64,000 nt of DNA from Paenibacillus doosanensis. GTDB taxonomy: Bacteria > Bacillota > Bacilli > Paenibacillales > NBRC-103111. The stretch is from the NCBI RefSeq assembly GCF_025060755.1, contig NZ_JANYUY010000009.1, positions 1 to 64,000 of the forward strand, given 5' to 3'. Each line of letters opens with the position of its first letter. Within the stretch, counting starts at the first letter, position 1. This document shows, one piece after another, positions 54,441 to 63,671 of the stretch. Position numbers and translations under genes: made by a program. The notes below the pieces were generated by a model. That model did not search any database. It worked only from the letters and a program-made list of their open reading frames with translations, and had not been told where the DNA came from.

Positions 54441-56114
54441 TCGGGATCAATGAGCCAACTGGTAAGATAAAAATGACCGATTTGACCATCTTCCCCAACA
54501 GCAAATCCCAACGAAGGATAATAGAACCCTTCTTCTAATCGAGTTCCGTTTAACCAGTATGTTGTAGAATTTTCTGGGGAAGGTTTGCTTTGGGCAACAT
54601 CCGGGTAAGCGGAGAGCAGCTCCTGAACACTGCTTCCAATTCCAATGTTCTTATTTGTTTTTAACCCTGATGGATTATTGATTTGAATCTCATCGACGCC
54701 TCCAACAGGTTCTTTTTCGCCATGACGATAAAAGCTGATATAAGCATTTTCATGCTCATAATACCACATAATATCTGGGGTGCCCCCTCCGCCATTTCGA
54801 ATCTTACTCGGTTCACCCAAAAGTCTCCGCACTTGATCTTGACTGTCCCCAATGTGTATACCGCCAATCGAAGTGTTTGCTTTAGTTACCGGCCCTTTAC
54901 CGGCCAGTTTGCCGTTGGCGACAATTCTAGGGATTACTTCTTTTTGGGCATCCAAAGAAGCGGAATCGTGGGTGATAACAATTTGTGCAACTTTTTCATT
55001 TGACATAGCAAACTGAATTGAATATTTTCCATCTGTGGAAGTCTGAATATAGGATTCTCCTGGAGTAATATCGGGATAAGCTTTTAACACTTCTGAGGCA
55101 GAACTGCCAATGTGAATACCTCGTGGCGTACTTCCCTCAAAAGAACCAAAAACGGTGATATTCCATATGGGTCCTCCAAAATCAATGGCTAAACCTTGCT
55201 TTTCAAAAATCCAGTAGGGTGTGCCTATCCCGTGAGCAGTTGTTTTCTCGCTGGGTTGGCCATAGTTTTTAACAACGTCATTCATATCACCGTCAATTTC
55301 AATACTGCCTATTGTTAAGTCAGCATTGCTTAATGGTTTTGCTTGCGATAGTGAACCCATTCGTTCCTCTTCATTTTTTTGAAAATCGTTGACGTTCAAG
55401 GTTTCTTGATCTTTTTGCATCGATGTACTTAAATCTGTTGTAGCTTTATCCTCTTGAGATAATGATTTGGCATTCGTCAAGACAGCGCCCCCAAGGACAA
55501 ATATAAGTATCAGGCCAAAGGCTGACCATCGATAGCTTTTTTTTGAGAACTGCTTAATCATGATCATCCTCTTTTTTAATTTGGACTTACTTGATGAGAA
55601 GGGAGTCATCCCAATTGTCCGATACGAAGACGAGTAAGATTCTAATACTTGAATAATGGTATGTCCGTAATCTCGAATTTTGTCAGGTTCGACGAAAGTC
55701 AAAGCCAATGCATCGCAAGCTAACTCCTGATCTTCCCTCATACGAGTATAAGCGTACCATAATAAGGGGTTGAACCAGTGGATAGCGAGCAAACCAAAAA
55801 AGAACCAGTTGAATGCAATATCTTTTCGGCGATGATGCGCTAATTCATGATAAAAAATGTACCTTAACTCATCCAACTGGAAGGTTGATACGGCTCCCGC
55901 AGGCATTAATAATTTGGTGCGAAACAAACCAAATAAAGTTGGCCCGGAGACGGCGTTGGTTTCAATGAGCGGAATCCTTGATTTTACACCTTCGATTTTT
56001 TAAAAGCCATTTGAGAAGGAGTAGAAGTACTACCAAGAGGCTGGCCATGAAAGAAGTATGAAGTACCCATTGAAAAATGGAATTTATCCTCTCCATATTT
56101 TCAACCACATTCAT
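54434..56114 (-). pseudogene. Second BlaR1-type M56 receptor, truncated and frameshifted
   Basis: A start with GAAAGGAAAGG at 56114 encodes one membrane helix (…SFMASLLVVLLLLLKWLLK), then the frame breaks at a homopolymer (T6 at 55997-56002). The other frame resumes with EGVKSRIPLIETNAVSGPTL, zinc motif HELAHHRR, and a membrane helix (SAFGLILIFVLGGAVLTNA). The ~60-100 residues of helices 2-3 usually found between are missing. The outer C-terminal region has two related ~130-residue halves (…GIHIGSSASEVLKAYPD and IGIGSSVQELLSAYPD), a duplicated sensor domain. Probably inactive; the 54434-55927 part is a long open frame. Confidence 0.78.
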
Positions 56115-56319
56115 CCTTTCCTTTCTTCAATGAATACAACGCTAAGACATTTCTTCTTTGTAGAAACTCAAATACCGTTATGGATTTTATTTTTCTCTGT
56201 TGTGTCGCTTGATCCGATGCATACAAGTGTTGATCGAAGTACATTTTCTTTAAGACTTCAGAAGCGATCGCTGCAGCATCTTCATCATTTTGCGAAAGAC
56301 AATATGAAAGCTGATAACA

Positions 56320-56694
56320 TCAAGATTTTTCATCAAGGATACTCCGTAGTTCCTTGATATCGTCCGGGGAAAGCTTTTCTTCCTTTATAAAATGTACAAG
56401 CATGGGTTTGAATGCCCCTCCATAGATCCGTTTTAGGAAAGAGTCGGCCTCAGCGCGGCGGCACTCGTCTTCCTGAACAAGTGGAAAATAGGCAAACACT
56501 TTACCATCACGATTAATGTCGATGGCCTGCTTTTCAACTAAGCGATTTAGCAAAGTGCGGATCGTCTTTGGTTTCCATGCGGTTACGTTTTGCAAAGCTT
56601 CAATTACTTCGTTAGCCGTTAAGGGAGATCGGTTCCAAAGCACTTTCATGACCTCCCATTCGGCTTCGGATATTTTGGGGATAGGATTAGTCAT
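56320..56694 (-). CDS. BlaI/MecI-family repressor (124 aa)
   Basis: Winged helix ISEAEWEVMKVLWNRSPLTA … AWKPKTIRTLLNRLVEKQAI and a C-terminal dimer region, including VFAYFPLVQEDECRR, the usual cleavage area. It lies upstream of the broken M56 receptor, 205 bp away. Three TACA-N2-TGTA-type operators lie in front of it. With its receptor broken it may act as a constitutive repressor. Confidence 0.9.
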   Translation of the reverse strand: MTNPIPKISEAEWEVMKVLWNRSPLTANEVIEALQNVTAWKPKTIRTLLNRLVEKQAIDINRDGKVFAYFPLVQEDECRRAEADSFLKRIYGGAFKPMLVHFIKEEKLSPDDIKELRSILDEKS

Positions 56695-56715
56695 CGATAA
56701 GCCTCCTTGATGGAT

Positions 56716-56808
56716 TACATTTGTAATACAGATATAATATTACATCTGTGATTCGTTGGTGTCAATTGTTTTGCTTTGTTTGACATCTTTTGATTACACA
56801 TGTAATAT
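56716..56808. promoter_or_regulatory. Three BlaI operators and a divergent promoter
   Basis: TACATTTGTA (56716-56725), TACATCTGTG (56741-56750) and TACACATGTA (56795-56804). A near-consensus + strand promoter TTGACA (56780-56785), 17 bp, TAATAT (56803-56808) overlaps the third site, so BlaI should repress the divergent transcript as well as its own. Confidence 0.75.
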
Positions 56809-56843
56809 CAAAGTGCAATGCTTTACATAATCTAGGAGGTCAT

Positions 56844-57042
56844 ATGATTAACGAGTTGTGGTTCAAGGCAACTTTCAGTAGACGCTTCGAATCATGGAAC
56901 TGGACGTGACAATACATTGTCAATTTCCATTCCGTTTAATGATAAGGAATATAAAATATTCTATAAATACCCTGATAATTTTATCTTAATGAAAACATTA
57001 GCGAACGTTAAAAAAGAGATCGGTGGAAAGATGATCCCTTAA
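56844..57042 (+). pseudogene. Remnant of the divergent BlaI-controlled gene
   Basis: A strong AGGAGG precedes ATG 56844, but that frame stops after 21 codons. Another frame is open from about 56851 to 57042 (…DNTLSISIPFNDKEYKIFYK, YPDNFILMKTLANVKKEIGG). Looks like the shortened or frameshifted target gene of the repressor; family not recognised. Confidence 0.4.
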
Positions 57043-57173
57043 CGAGATAAAAGCCGGTGATTCCTTAGCGTATCTTTTCGTTAAAATGTTGGCGGACCCC
57101 CTTTTTAAAAAAATTGAACCATTTTTCACGATGGAGCCAATATAGGGTGTATACAGTTTGGAGGGCCCCTCAG

Positions 57174-57749
57174 ATGAATGATAAAGAATTACATTTATGG
57201 ATAGATCGATTGGTGGAAGGAGATCAGGAAGCATTTGAGGTCATATACAGTTTAACGAAGAAAAGCGTATATGCCACGGTGACGATGCTGATTCGCAATA
57301 AGGAAGACGTGAATGACATTGTGAGCGAAGTTTACTGCCAAATATTCAAATCACTGCCGAGCTTTGACCGTTCACGTTCTTTCTCGTATTGGTTGAACGG
57401 AATCGTTATCAATCAAATCAATAATTGGCGTAGGCAAATATGGCGCAGGTTCCGCCTGTGGCAAAAACACGACATGCTTCAAGAACGTCGTCCTCCGGAG
57501 CTCCCCGACGAGTTTCTGATCCAAAGCGAAGGACAGCAGCAATTGTTGGGTTTTATCGGTAAGCTACCCTATAAATTGCGTGTTGTAGTCTTATACAAGT
57601 ATTACTTCGACTACAACAACGAAGAAATAGCTGAGTTACTTCAAATTCCGGTCGGTACCGTCAAGTCACGAAATAGCCTGGCGTTGAAGCAACTTCGACA
57701 AAGATTCGGTACTCATCTGGCGAAGGAGGTCACGTTAAAAAATGTCTAA
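57174..57749 (+). CDS. ECF-type RNA polymerase sigma factor (191 aa)
   Basis: Sigma-70 region 2 (FEVIYSLTKKSVYATVTMLI … DVNDIVSEVYCQIF, SYWLNGIVINQINNWRR) and region 4 (LPYKLRVVVLYKYYFDYNNE … IPVGTVKSRNSLALKQLR). ATG 57174 has GGAGGG 9 nt upstream. It overlaps the next gene by 8 nt; that gene should encode its membrane anti-sigma factor. ECF sigma factors redirect RNA polymerase in envelope stress. Confidence 0.92.
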   Translation: MNDKELHLWIDRLVEGDQEAFEVIYSLTKKSVYATVTMLIRNKEDVNDIVSEVYCQIFKSLPSFDRSRSFSYWLNGIVINQINNWRRQIWRRFRLWQKHDMLQERRPPELPDEFLIQSEGQQQLLGFIGKLPYKLRVVVLYKYYFDYNNEEIAELLQIPVGTVKSRNSLALKQLRQRFGTHLAKEVTLKNV

Positions 57750-58515
57750 ACAAAATTTAAACGAAGTATTGACAAAATATGTAGAGGAGATTCAAGTTCC
57801 AGATGAGCTTGATCAACGGATTCAGCAAAACTTTATCCAATATTACGCCAAAAAGGAGAACTCTCAGATGACATTCAAGAAAAAAATATTAGCTTTCAGC
57901 TTAGCGGCTGCCATCCTGATTCCGACAAGTGCGTTTGCGCTTAACAACTCCTACTTTAGCCAAAGCAATGTAAATCTGAACGACCTGGTGGACAAACAAG
58001 TGAAACAGGCGGCCGCGGAAGGTCTCACTATGCCGATTGATTACAAAATTTCGGATCAAGGTGTGACTATTCATTTCACAGAGATGTATGCACAAGATTC
58101 CAAGGTACTTCTGCATTACCGAGTCGAAAAGGCCGATGGAACGTTAGTACCTTATGAATTTGATACCCAAGGTTTGAATATAGTTTCTGACGGCAAGGAG
58201 AACGGCCAGCAGAGCACGAATCCAACCTATAGTGTACCTGGACAGGAGGGCTTTAGTGTACTGAACTTTTTCGGTACTCCTAACGTTGGTGACCTGCCGT
58301 TATACCTTACAGATTCTAAAGGCAACATACTGGATACAGGGATTTCGGACCAAGGCAAGCCGGAGGGGCTTATCGCATTCGTGACAGCTGGTCATAAGTT
58401 GCCGCAGCAGATGATGTTGCACGTTAATGTAAATCGCATCGGTGGAACGAAGGGAAGCTGGAAAGGCGAACTCTCGATCGACAAACAAAAAGCACCAACC
58501 CCAAGTACTAAGTAA
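57742..58515 (+). CDS. Anti-sigma factor, DUF4179-like (257 aa)
   Basis: A short cytoplasmic part (about 1-45, helical, binds sigma), one membrane helix (KKKILAFSLAAAILIPTSAFA, about 46-66) and an extracytoplasmic beta-rich domain (to 257). Coupled to the ECF gene; release of sigma probably follows a signal at the outer domain. A terminator follows. Family by architecture and context. Confidence 0.82.
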   Translation: MSKQNLNEVLTKYVEEIQVPDELDQRIQQNFIQYYAKKENSQMTFKKKILAFSLAAAILIPTSAFALNNSYFSQSNVNLNDLVDKQVKQAAAEGLTMPIDYKISDQGVTIHFTEMYAQDSKVLLHYRVEKADGTLVPYEFDTQGLNIVSDGKENGQQSTNPTYSVPGQEGFSVLNFFGTPNVGDLPLYLTDSKGNILDTGISDQGKPEGLIAFVTAGHKLPQQMMLHVNVNRIGGTKGSWKGELSIDKQKAPTPSTK

Positions 58516-58536
58516 ACCTTGCAATAAAATTCACCT

Positions 58537-58573
58537 AAAAAACGTGGACACCTCACTAGTATCCACGTTTTTT
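58537..58573 (+). terminator. Rho-independent terminator
   Basis: AAAAAACGTGGA/TCCACGTTTTTT with a 13-base loop. Confidence 0.85.
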
Positions 58574-58924
58574 GCGTCAAAAAAGTCAAGCTTGAAAGGG
58601 GCTTTGTGTTCTCATATCAAATAGAGCGGCTGGCGAAGTTTATCTTGCCCAATGCTCCCCAGAGTCATCTGTTTTATATTCGAATGTTTCGGTCTTGCTG
58701 TGATATAGGGGATATACTTAATATGACCAATTACATTCCTTATTAGTTGCGTATTCAAGAATTGCCGGGTCCAAGTGAAGGGGAATACAATAGGGGGGCT
58801 ATTTCTCTCGGGCTTTAAAGAAGCTTGAGACGATAAAAAGGCAACTTTAAAAGCCATCCTTGGCGGGATGGCTTATTCCCAAAATGGTCGCCGGTGTCGA
58901 TGCAATAATTTCATCCATTTTGTA
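58574..58924. other. Intergenic region, no gene supported
   Basis: Only a hairpin AAGCCATCC/GGATGGCTT (58851-58873), with a T-run on the minus strand, which terminates the ArsR-rhodanese gene. Confidence 0.55.
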
Positions 58925-59593
58925 TTAATGTGCGAAATGTTCCTGCCATTCGTTTAATCCCTCATCCATCCGATAGGCCTTAAATCCTACAGCCTGCAAT
59001 TTTTGCGCAGCGAGTGCGGAGTACACACAGAGCGGGCCTCTGCAATAGGCAACAATTTCGGCATCCTGTGGCAAGTTTTGCATAAAATGCTCCAGCTCTG
59101 CCATAGGTACGGATATAGCCCCCGCAATATGGCCGTTTTCAAACTCTTCTTTCGGACGTAAATCCAAAAGAAAGATTGACTCTGTATTTAATTTTTCCAT
59201 AACTTCATCCATCGTCAAAGTTTGAATCTTATCCAGGTCATTCAAAAAATTGCTTTTAAGCCTTGCGATATCCGGGAGTTGTTTCTCGCTGATCCTCCAC
59301 AAGGAAGTTAATAAATCAACAATACCAGGATCAGCCAAGGAATAAATAACGTGGGTGCCTTTCTTGGTGAATTTAACAAGTTTGGCCTCCAATAATACCT
59401 GAAGATGACGAGACACATTTGCAAAATTCATCCCCGTGGAAGTGGTCAGCTTTTCCACCGTTTTTGATCCTTGGGACAATAAAGTCAGAATTTCCAGACG
59501 TTTATCGCTCGACAAGCATTTTCCGATTCTCGATAATTGTCTATAGAGCTCTTCTTTTAGCATAGTCGCAGAGTCCAGCAAGTTATCAGCCAT
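58925..59593 (-). CDS. ArsR-family repressor fused to rhodanese domain (222 aa)
   Basis: An N-terminal ArsR winged helix (SSDKRLEILTLLSQGSKTVE … GMNFANVSRHLQVLLEAKLV) and a C-terminal rhodanese domain with active-site loop YCRGPLCVYSALAA and FLLDLRPKEEFENGHIAGAI. ArsR-rhodanese fusions are thought to sense sulfane-sulfur or redox state through the loop cysteine. Divergent from an MFS transporter; two matching operator-like repeats lie between them. ATG 59593 preferred (GAGGGAA upstream). Confidence 0.9.
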   Translation of the reverse strand: MADNLLDSATMLKEELYRQLSRIGKCLSSDKRLEILTLLSQGSKTVEKLTTSTGMNFANVSRHLQVLLEAKLVKFTKKGTHVIYSLADPGIVDLLTSLWRISEKQLPDIARLKSNFLNDLDKIQTLTMDEVMEKLNTESIFLLDLRPKEEFENGHIAGAISVPMAELEHFMQNLPQDAEIVAYCRGPLCVYSALAAQKLQAVGFKAYRMDEGLNEWQEHFAH

Positions 59594-59654
59594 TCTGAAT
59601 TCCCTCACTTCTTGAAAAGATAATCTGGAGTTTTATATAGTGTACATCAAGTTG

Positions 59655-59841
59655 TTCAATTATTCAATTGAGCAAAAAGAAAAGACATATAGAGGATTGC
59701 CCCTTGTTTCAGCAGACGAGGAATCTTGTCATATACTAGATGAGGGCCATGCAAATTCCGTCGAAAGGTGCTCTAGCAGGCCCATTAAAATGTACTTGAC
59801 GTAACCAATATTCGAAAATATAATTCAATAGAATAATTGAG
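59655..59841. promoter_or_regulatory. Paired ArsR-type operator-like repeats
   Basis: TTCAATTATTCAATTGAG (59655-59672) and TTCAATAGAATAATTGAG (59824-59841) share TTCAAT and ATTGAG ends and flank the divergent promoters; likely sites for the ArsR-rhodanese protein. Confidence 0.6.
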
Positions 59842-59948
59842 AATTTGAACATTATGGTAATATACGGTGGTCCAGCTTTGAGGACAAACCGATAGGCGGG
59901 TATTGAGGAGCATATCCCGTATATTTCTTTAGACAAGGGGGAATAGAG

Positions 59949-61250
59949 ATGTTGGAGAATCCTATAGCCATGGAGAACAAGGCGCAAAGTCTGTCGCCTT
60001 CCCTTATGGACTACGTGAATGTACCGGAGAAACAACGTCAACTGCATGCCAAAACGTTAAAGGTCGTTATTTTATCACAAATTCTTGCTGGAGCGGGTTT
60101 GGCGGCAGGGGTCACCGTAGGCGCATTGCTTGCCAAAGAGATGCTGGGCACAGATCGTTATGCCGGAATTCCTTCAGGACTCATAACTTTGGGTTCCGCC
60201 GCCGCGGCTTATGGAGTGGGGCGACTGTCCCAACGATGGGGACGCAGGCCTGGGCTGGCTATCGGGTTTATGGTGGGCGGTTTGGGAGCTATTGGCGTTG
60301 TGCTTTCCGCGCTATTAAACAGTATACCTTTACTATTTATTTCCATGTTGCTTTATGGGGCAGGAACGGCAACCAATTTGCAAGCGAGGTATGCCGGGAC
60401 GGATTTGGCGTTGCCAGCCCATCGGGCCAAAGCGATCAGTATGGCTATGGTTTTCACCACGTTTGGCGCTGTTGCCGGTCCGAATCTGGTCACACTGACC
60501 GGCAAGTTCGCCACGTCTTTGGGCGCTCCGCCATTGTCAGGGCCGTTCATGTTGGCGGCAGCGGCGTATCTGATTGCGGGTGTGGTGCTGTTTGTTTTCT
60601 TACGACCTGATCCATTCCTTGTCGCTAAGGCTGTAGCTGAAAAGCAAAGACTCGAGTCCATAGCGGATGATGCGAAACGACTCGAAAATGCCGCGAATAA
60701 AAAGGGAATTATCATTGGCGCTACGGTTATGGTTCTTACACAGATTGTGATGGTTGCGATTATGACGATGACTCCCGTTCACATGCAACATCATGGACAC
60801 GGTCTGGGTGCAGTAGGCATTGTCATCGGCATTCATGTTGCCGCGATGTATCTCCCTTCCCTGGTCACAGGTGTACTCGTTGATAAAGTTGGACATATCG
60901 CTATGTCGTACGTTGCCGGATTTACGTTGTTATTGTCAGGTTTACTGGCTGCATTTGGTCCTGGCGATTCCATGGCGGTGCTGATTCTTGCACTTGCGCT
61001 GCTTGGATTGGGATGGAATTTTGGTTTGATTAGCGGTACAGCGGCGGTTGTTCATGCCACGCCCCCGCAGATTCGGGCGAAAACCCAAGGTACGATCGAT
61101 GTACTGATCGCTTTAGGCGGAGCTTCCGGCGGCGCATTGTCGGGTATGGTTGTAGCGCAGTCCAGCTATACAACCCTTTCATTGGCCGGAGCTTTTCTGT
61201 CTTTGCTGTTGATTCCCGTTGTCCTTTGGGTTCGGAAGAAGAAAGGTTGA
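59949..61250 (+). CDS. Major facilitator superfamily transporter (433 aa)
   Basis: Twelve predicted membrane helices in two halves, with the motif GVGRLSQRWGRRPGLAIG (MFS motif A) between helices 2 and 3 and a long charged central loop (about 220-255). A His/Met-rich stretch MTPVHMQHHGHG lies in the second half. ATG after AAGGGGG. Under probable control of the divergent ArsR-rhodanese repressor, so it may export or import a sulfur or metal-related compound. Substrate unknown. Confidence 0.85.
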   Translation: MLENPIAMENKAQSLSPSLMDYVNVPEKQRQLHAKTLKVVILSQILAGAGLAAGVTVGALLAKEMLGTDRYAGIPSGLITLGSAAAAYGVGRLSQRWGRRPGLAIGFMVGGLGAIGVVLSALLNSIPLLFISMLLYGAGTATNLQARYAGTDLALPAHRAKAISMAMVFTTFGAVAGPNLVTLTGKFATSLGAPPLSGPFMLAAAAYLIAGVVLFVFLRPDPFLVAKAVAEKQRLESIADDAKRLENAANKKGIIIGATVMVLTQIVMVAIMTMTPVHMQHHGHGLGAVGIVIGIHVAAMYLPSLVTGVLVDKVGHIAMSYVAGFTLLLSGLLAAFGPGDSMAVLILALALLGLGWNFGLISGTAAVVHATPPQIRAKTQGTIDVLIALGGASGGALSGMVVAQSSYTTLSLAGAFLSLLLIPVVLWVRKKKG

Positions 61251-61262
61251 GCAGGATTGAAT

Positions 61263-61621
61263 ATGGAAAAATATGAGCCTGTTATCATTATCGGCGCAGG
61301 GTTAAGCGGCCTGCGAGCAAGCTGGGTCGGACCTTTGCAAGAAATCCATGATGCATCGCCTGTTACCGGGGCGGGGGCGCTTTTTGGTTTCTTTGGCATA
61401 CCGGCCAAGAAACGTGAAGAGTTAGGGGAGGAAAACCTGTTGAAGCTTGTCCGTGAGCAATTCATCCGGCTCTTTATGGCTTACCCGTAGGACTGCAAAG
61501 CTGGGATAAGAAAATCTTTTTTGCCGGAACAGAAACCGCTCGTGAACAAGGCGGACATCTGGAAGGGGCTCTTCGGTCTGCTGATCGAGCAGTAGCGGAA
61601 CTAATGGAGCATACCATTTGA
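61263..61621 (+). pseudogene. Flavin monoamine oxidase remnant
   Basis: The N-terminal FAD-binding motif (PVIIIGAGLSGLRA) is joined directly to C-terminal sequence (GPLQEIHDASPVTGAGALFG … LLKLVREQFIRLF). After a frameshift near 61490 the final FAD loop FFAGTETAREQGGHLEGALR follows. About 300 central residues are missing. Lies in the same orientation 12 bp after the MFS gene. Confidence 0.75.
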
Positions 61622-62066
61622 GCTGTTCAAATTGGCGTGTAATCGTAACGAAGGAACCTGTGTTTTACATCCAGCAAGTGCCACACATCATCAATTAAAT
61701 GACGAAATTAAAAGCAGCCGGGGTTGATTCAGGTATGGTTCGTATTTCAGTTGGTTTGGAGGAATCTCAGCATGGGGGAATGCGAAAGACTTCGATGTTT
61801 ATCGAGGTTCCCCCTCATCTGTGCAGGCTGTCCTCAATGCAGTAACGCTGGCCGGGTAGAAGTATCATAACCGAGGAGGCGATTCAAACAAGCAGTGAGA
61901 TTAAAATGGAATTGATATTGATTTTCATTATTATAGAAGTTATAATCATTATTGTTTACCGGTAAATTAAAAGTTATGAGGTGGAGCCGGAATTGAATTT
62001 TATTTCGCTTTTATTTGATGTGTTCGAATTGATATTTTGTTAACTGGTAAATAAAAAGGTGAGTGG
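61622..62066. other. Region with PLP-enzyme scrap and operators
   Basis: At about 61700-61845 the + frame reads LKAAGVDSGMVRISVGLEES, matching the C-terminal signature of Cys/Met-metabolism PLP enzymes; the rest of the gene is gone. Two MarR-type operator-like sites follow. Confidence 0.55.
61955..62051. promoter_or_regulatory. MarR-type operator-like sites before the DHA2 gene
   Basis: Perfect palindrome TTTACCGGTAAA (61955-61966) and a variant TTAACTGGTAAA (62040-62051). A third copy, TTTATCGGTAAA, lies before the MarR gene (63630-63641). Confidence 0.65.
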
Positions 62067-63569
62067 ATGGTGGAACTTGCAATGAAAAATAAGAACTTGA
62101 CCAGCACGGAGGAGCAACAACCTCAGAAGCTCATGAAGTTTATGCCATTAATTGTAGCGATTTTCATGGGGAACTTCCTGTCGCTGCTGAACAGCAATAC
62201 GATTAATATAGCTTTGCCGGTCTTTCAAAAAGAATTTGCTTCCGACTTAAGTATCGTGCAATGGACACTGACTGGCTTCATGTTGGCGCTCGGCACATTC
62301 GCGCCTACAGCTGGATATTTCGGTGAACGCTTCACTTACAAGCGATTGTATATTTTCGCCTTGCTCGGCATGACGGTTGCTTCCGTGCTGTGCGCCTTGT
62401 CTTGGAACGCGCCGATGCTGATCGCCTTCCGCATTGTTCAGGGCGCATTCTGCGGTATTATAGTGCCGGCATCGATGACCATGATATTCCAGATCATACC
62501 GCGGCATCAACAGTCTGTAGCCATGAGCATCTGGATCGCCGCTTCGATAGTGGCGCCAGCCATTGGACCGACATACGCAGGCTGGCTTATCCAGCACGAA
62601 TCCTGGAAGTGGCTGTTCTGGACCAATGTGCCGTTAGGGCTGCTAACGATCGTTGTTGCCTTTTTCTTCATTCCTTACTATCGTCTGAAAGTGCCGAAGG
62701 GATTCGATTTATGGGGGCTTCTGACGGTCATCGCCGCAAGCTCGCTGCTGCTGATCACGATGTCGCAAGGGTCCGGTTGGGGATGGGGGTCGGTCAGTAC
62801 GCTGCTTTGTCTGGGAGGCGGGTTATCGGCGCTGGTGCTGTTTCTTTGGCGTGAGATGTCAATCGAGTCGCCGCTTCTACAGCTCAAAGTGTTTCTGAAT
62901 CGGCGCTTCACGTCGACGGTAATATTGCTGTGTATCGTGATGATCAATTTTTTTTCGGGCATGCTTCTTGTTCCCGTCTTCCTGCAAAATGTCCAGGGAC
63001 ATTCGCCGCTTGATACGGGGATGATTCTGCTACCGTCTACACTTGCCATGGCGATTATGTCCTTGATTGTCGGTCGGCTGTACAAAGTAGTTGGCCCCAT
63101 GCCATTACTGCTTGTTGGTGTACTGTTGATGGCCGCAGGAAACTTGCCGCTCGCATGGCTGCAGATCGACAGCTCATCCGCTTATACGCTCTTGTGGATG
63201 ACCGTCCGCAGTCTAGGTCTGGCCCTGGTGCTGATGCCGGCGACGACGGCCGGGATGGAGGAGATTTCCCGCGAGTACACCGGCTACGCCTCTTCCATTC
63301 AGAACTGGCTGCGGAATGTATTCGTATCGTTCGGTGTGGCTCTTTTCACCACTCTGCTATCTTCACGTACTGCCGATCATGCTGCTAGGCTGATGGAGGG
63401 GGACGTCGGATCGCACTTGACTCAGTTGTCCACAACAATGGGCATCAACGATTTGAATTTTTTTTCGACGATAATTGTGGTGCTGGCTCTGCCATTTGTT
63501 TTTGCAATCCGCTCAAAGCGGAAGAAGGAACGGGGAACGGACAGCGCCTTGAGCAATCCCGTGCATTAA
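62067..63569 (+). CDS. DHA2-family MFS multidrug transporter (500 aa)
   Basis: Fourteen predicted membrane helices; EmrB/QacA features include NTINIALPVFQKEFASDLSI in helix 1, WTLTGFMLALGTFAPTAGYF, RIVQGAFCGIIVPASMTMIF and WLIQHESWKWLFWTNVPLGL. Proton-driven export of drugs or other small molecules is the usual role. Start ATG 62067 (AAGGTGAG upstream) or 62082. The MarR-family gene downstream shares its operator and is the likely repressor. Confidence 0.92.
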   Translation: MVELAMKNKNLTSTEEQQPQKLMKFMPLIVAIFMGNFLSLLNSNTINIALPVFQKEFASDLSIVQWTLTGFMLALGTFAPTAGYFGERFTYKRLYIFALLGMTVASVLCALSWNAPMLIAFRIVQGAFCGIIVPASMTMIFQIIPRHQQSVAMSIWIAASIVAPAIGPTYAGWLIQHESWKWLFWTNVPLGLLTIVVAFFFIPYYRLKVPKGFDLWGLLTVIAASSLLLITMSQGSGWGWGSVSTLLCLGGGLSALVLFLWREMSIESPLLQLKVFLNRRFTSTVILLCIVMINFFSGMLLVPVFLQNVQGHSPLDTGMILLPSTLAMAIMSLIVGRLYKVVGPMPLLLVGVLLMAAGNLPLAWLQIDSSSAYTLLWMTVRSLGLALVLMPATTAGMEEISREYTGYASSIQNWLRNVFVSFGVALFTTLLSSRTADHAARLMEGDVGSHLTQLSTTMGINDLNFFSTIIVVLALPFVFAIRSKRKKERGTDSALSNPVH

Positions 63570-63629
63570 CCATCACGTATCGTTGAAGGAGGGAACGTTG
63601 CACTCCGGCGTCGGAACGTGATACGATTG

Positions 63630-63641
63630 TTTATCGGTAAA
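63630..63641. promoter_or_regulatory. MarR-type operator-like site
   Basis: TTTATCGGTAAA, 30 bp before the MarR start; same motif as at 61955. Confidence 0.6.
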
Positions 63642-63671
63642 CTATCATTTATGTGACTGAGGTGTGAGATG

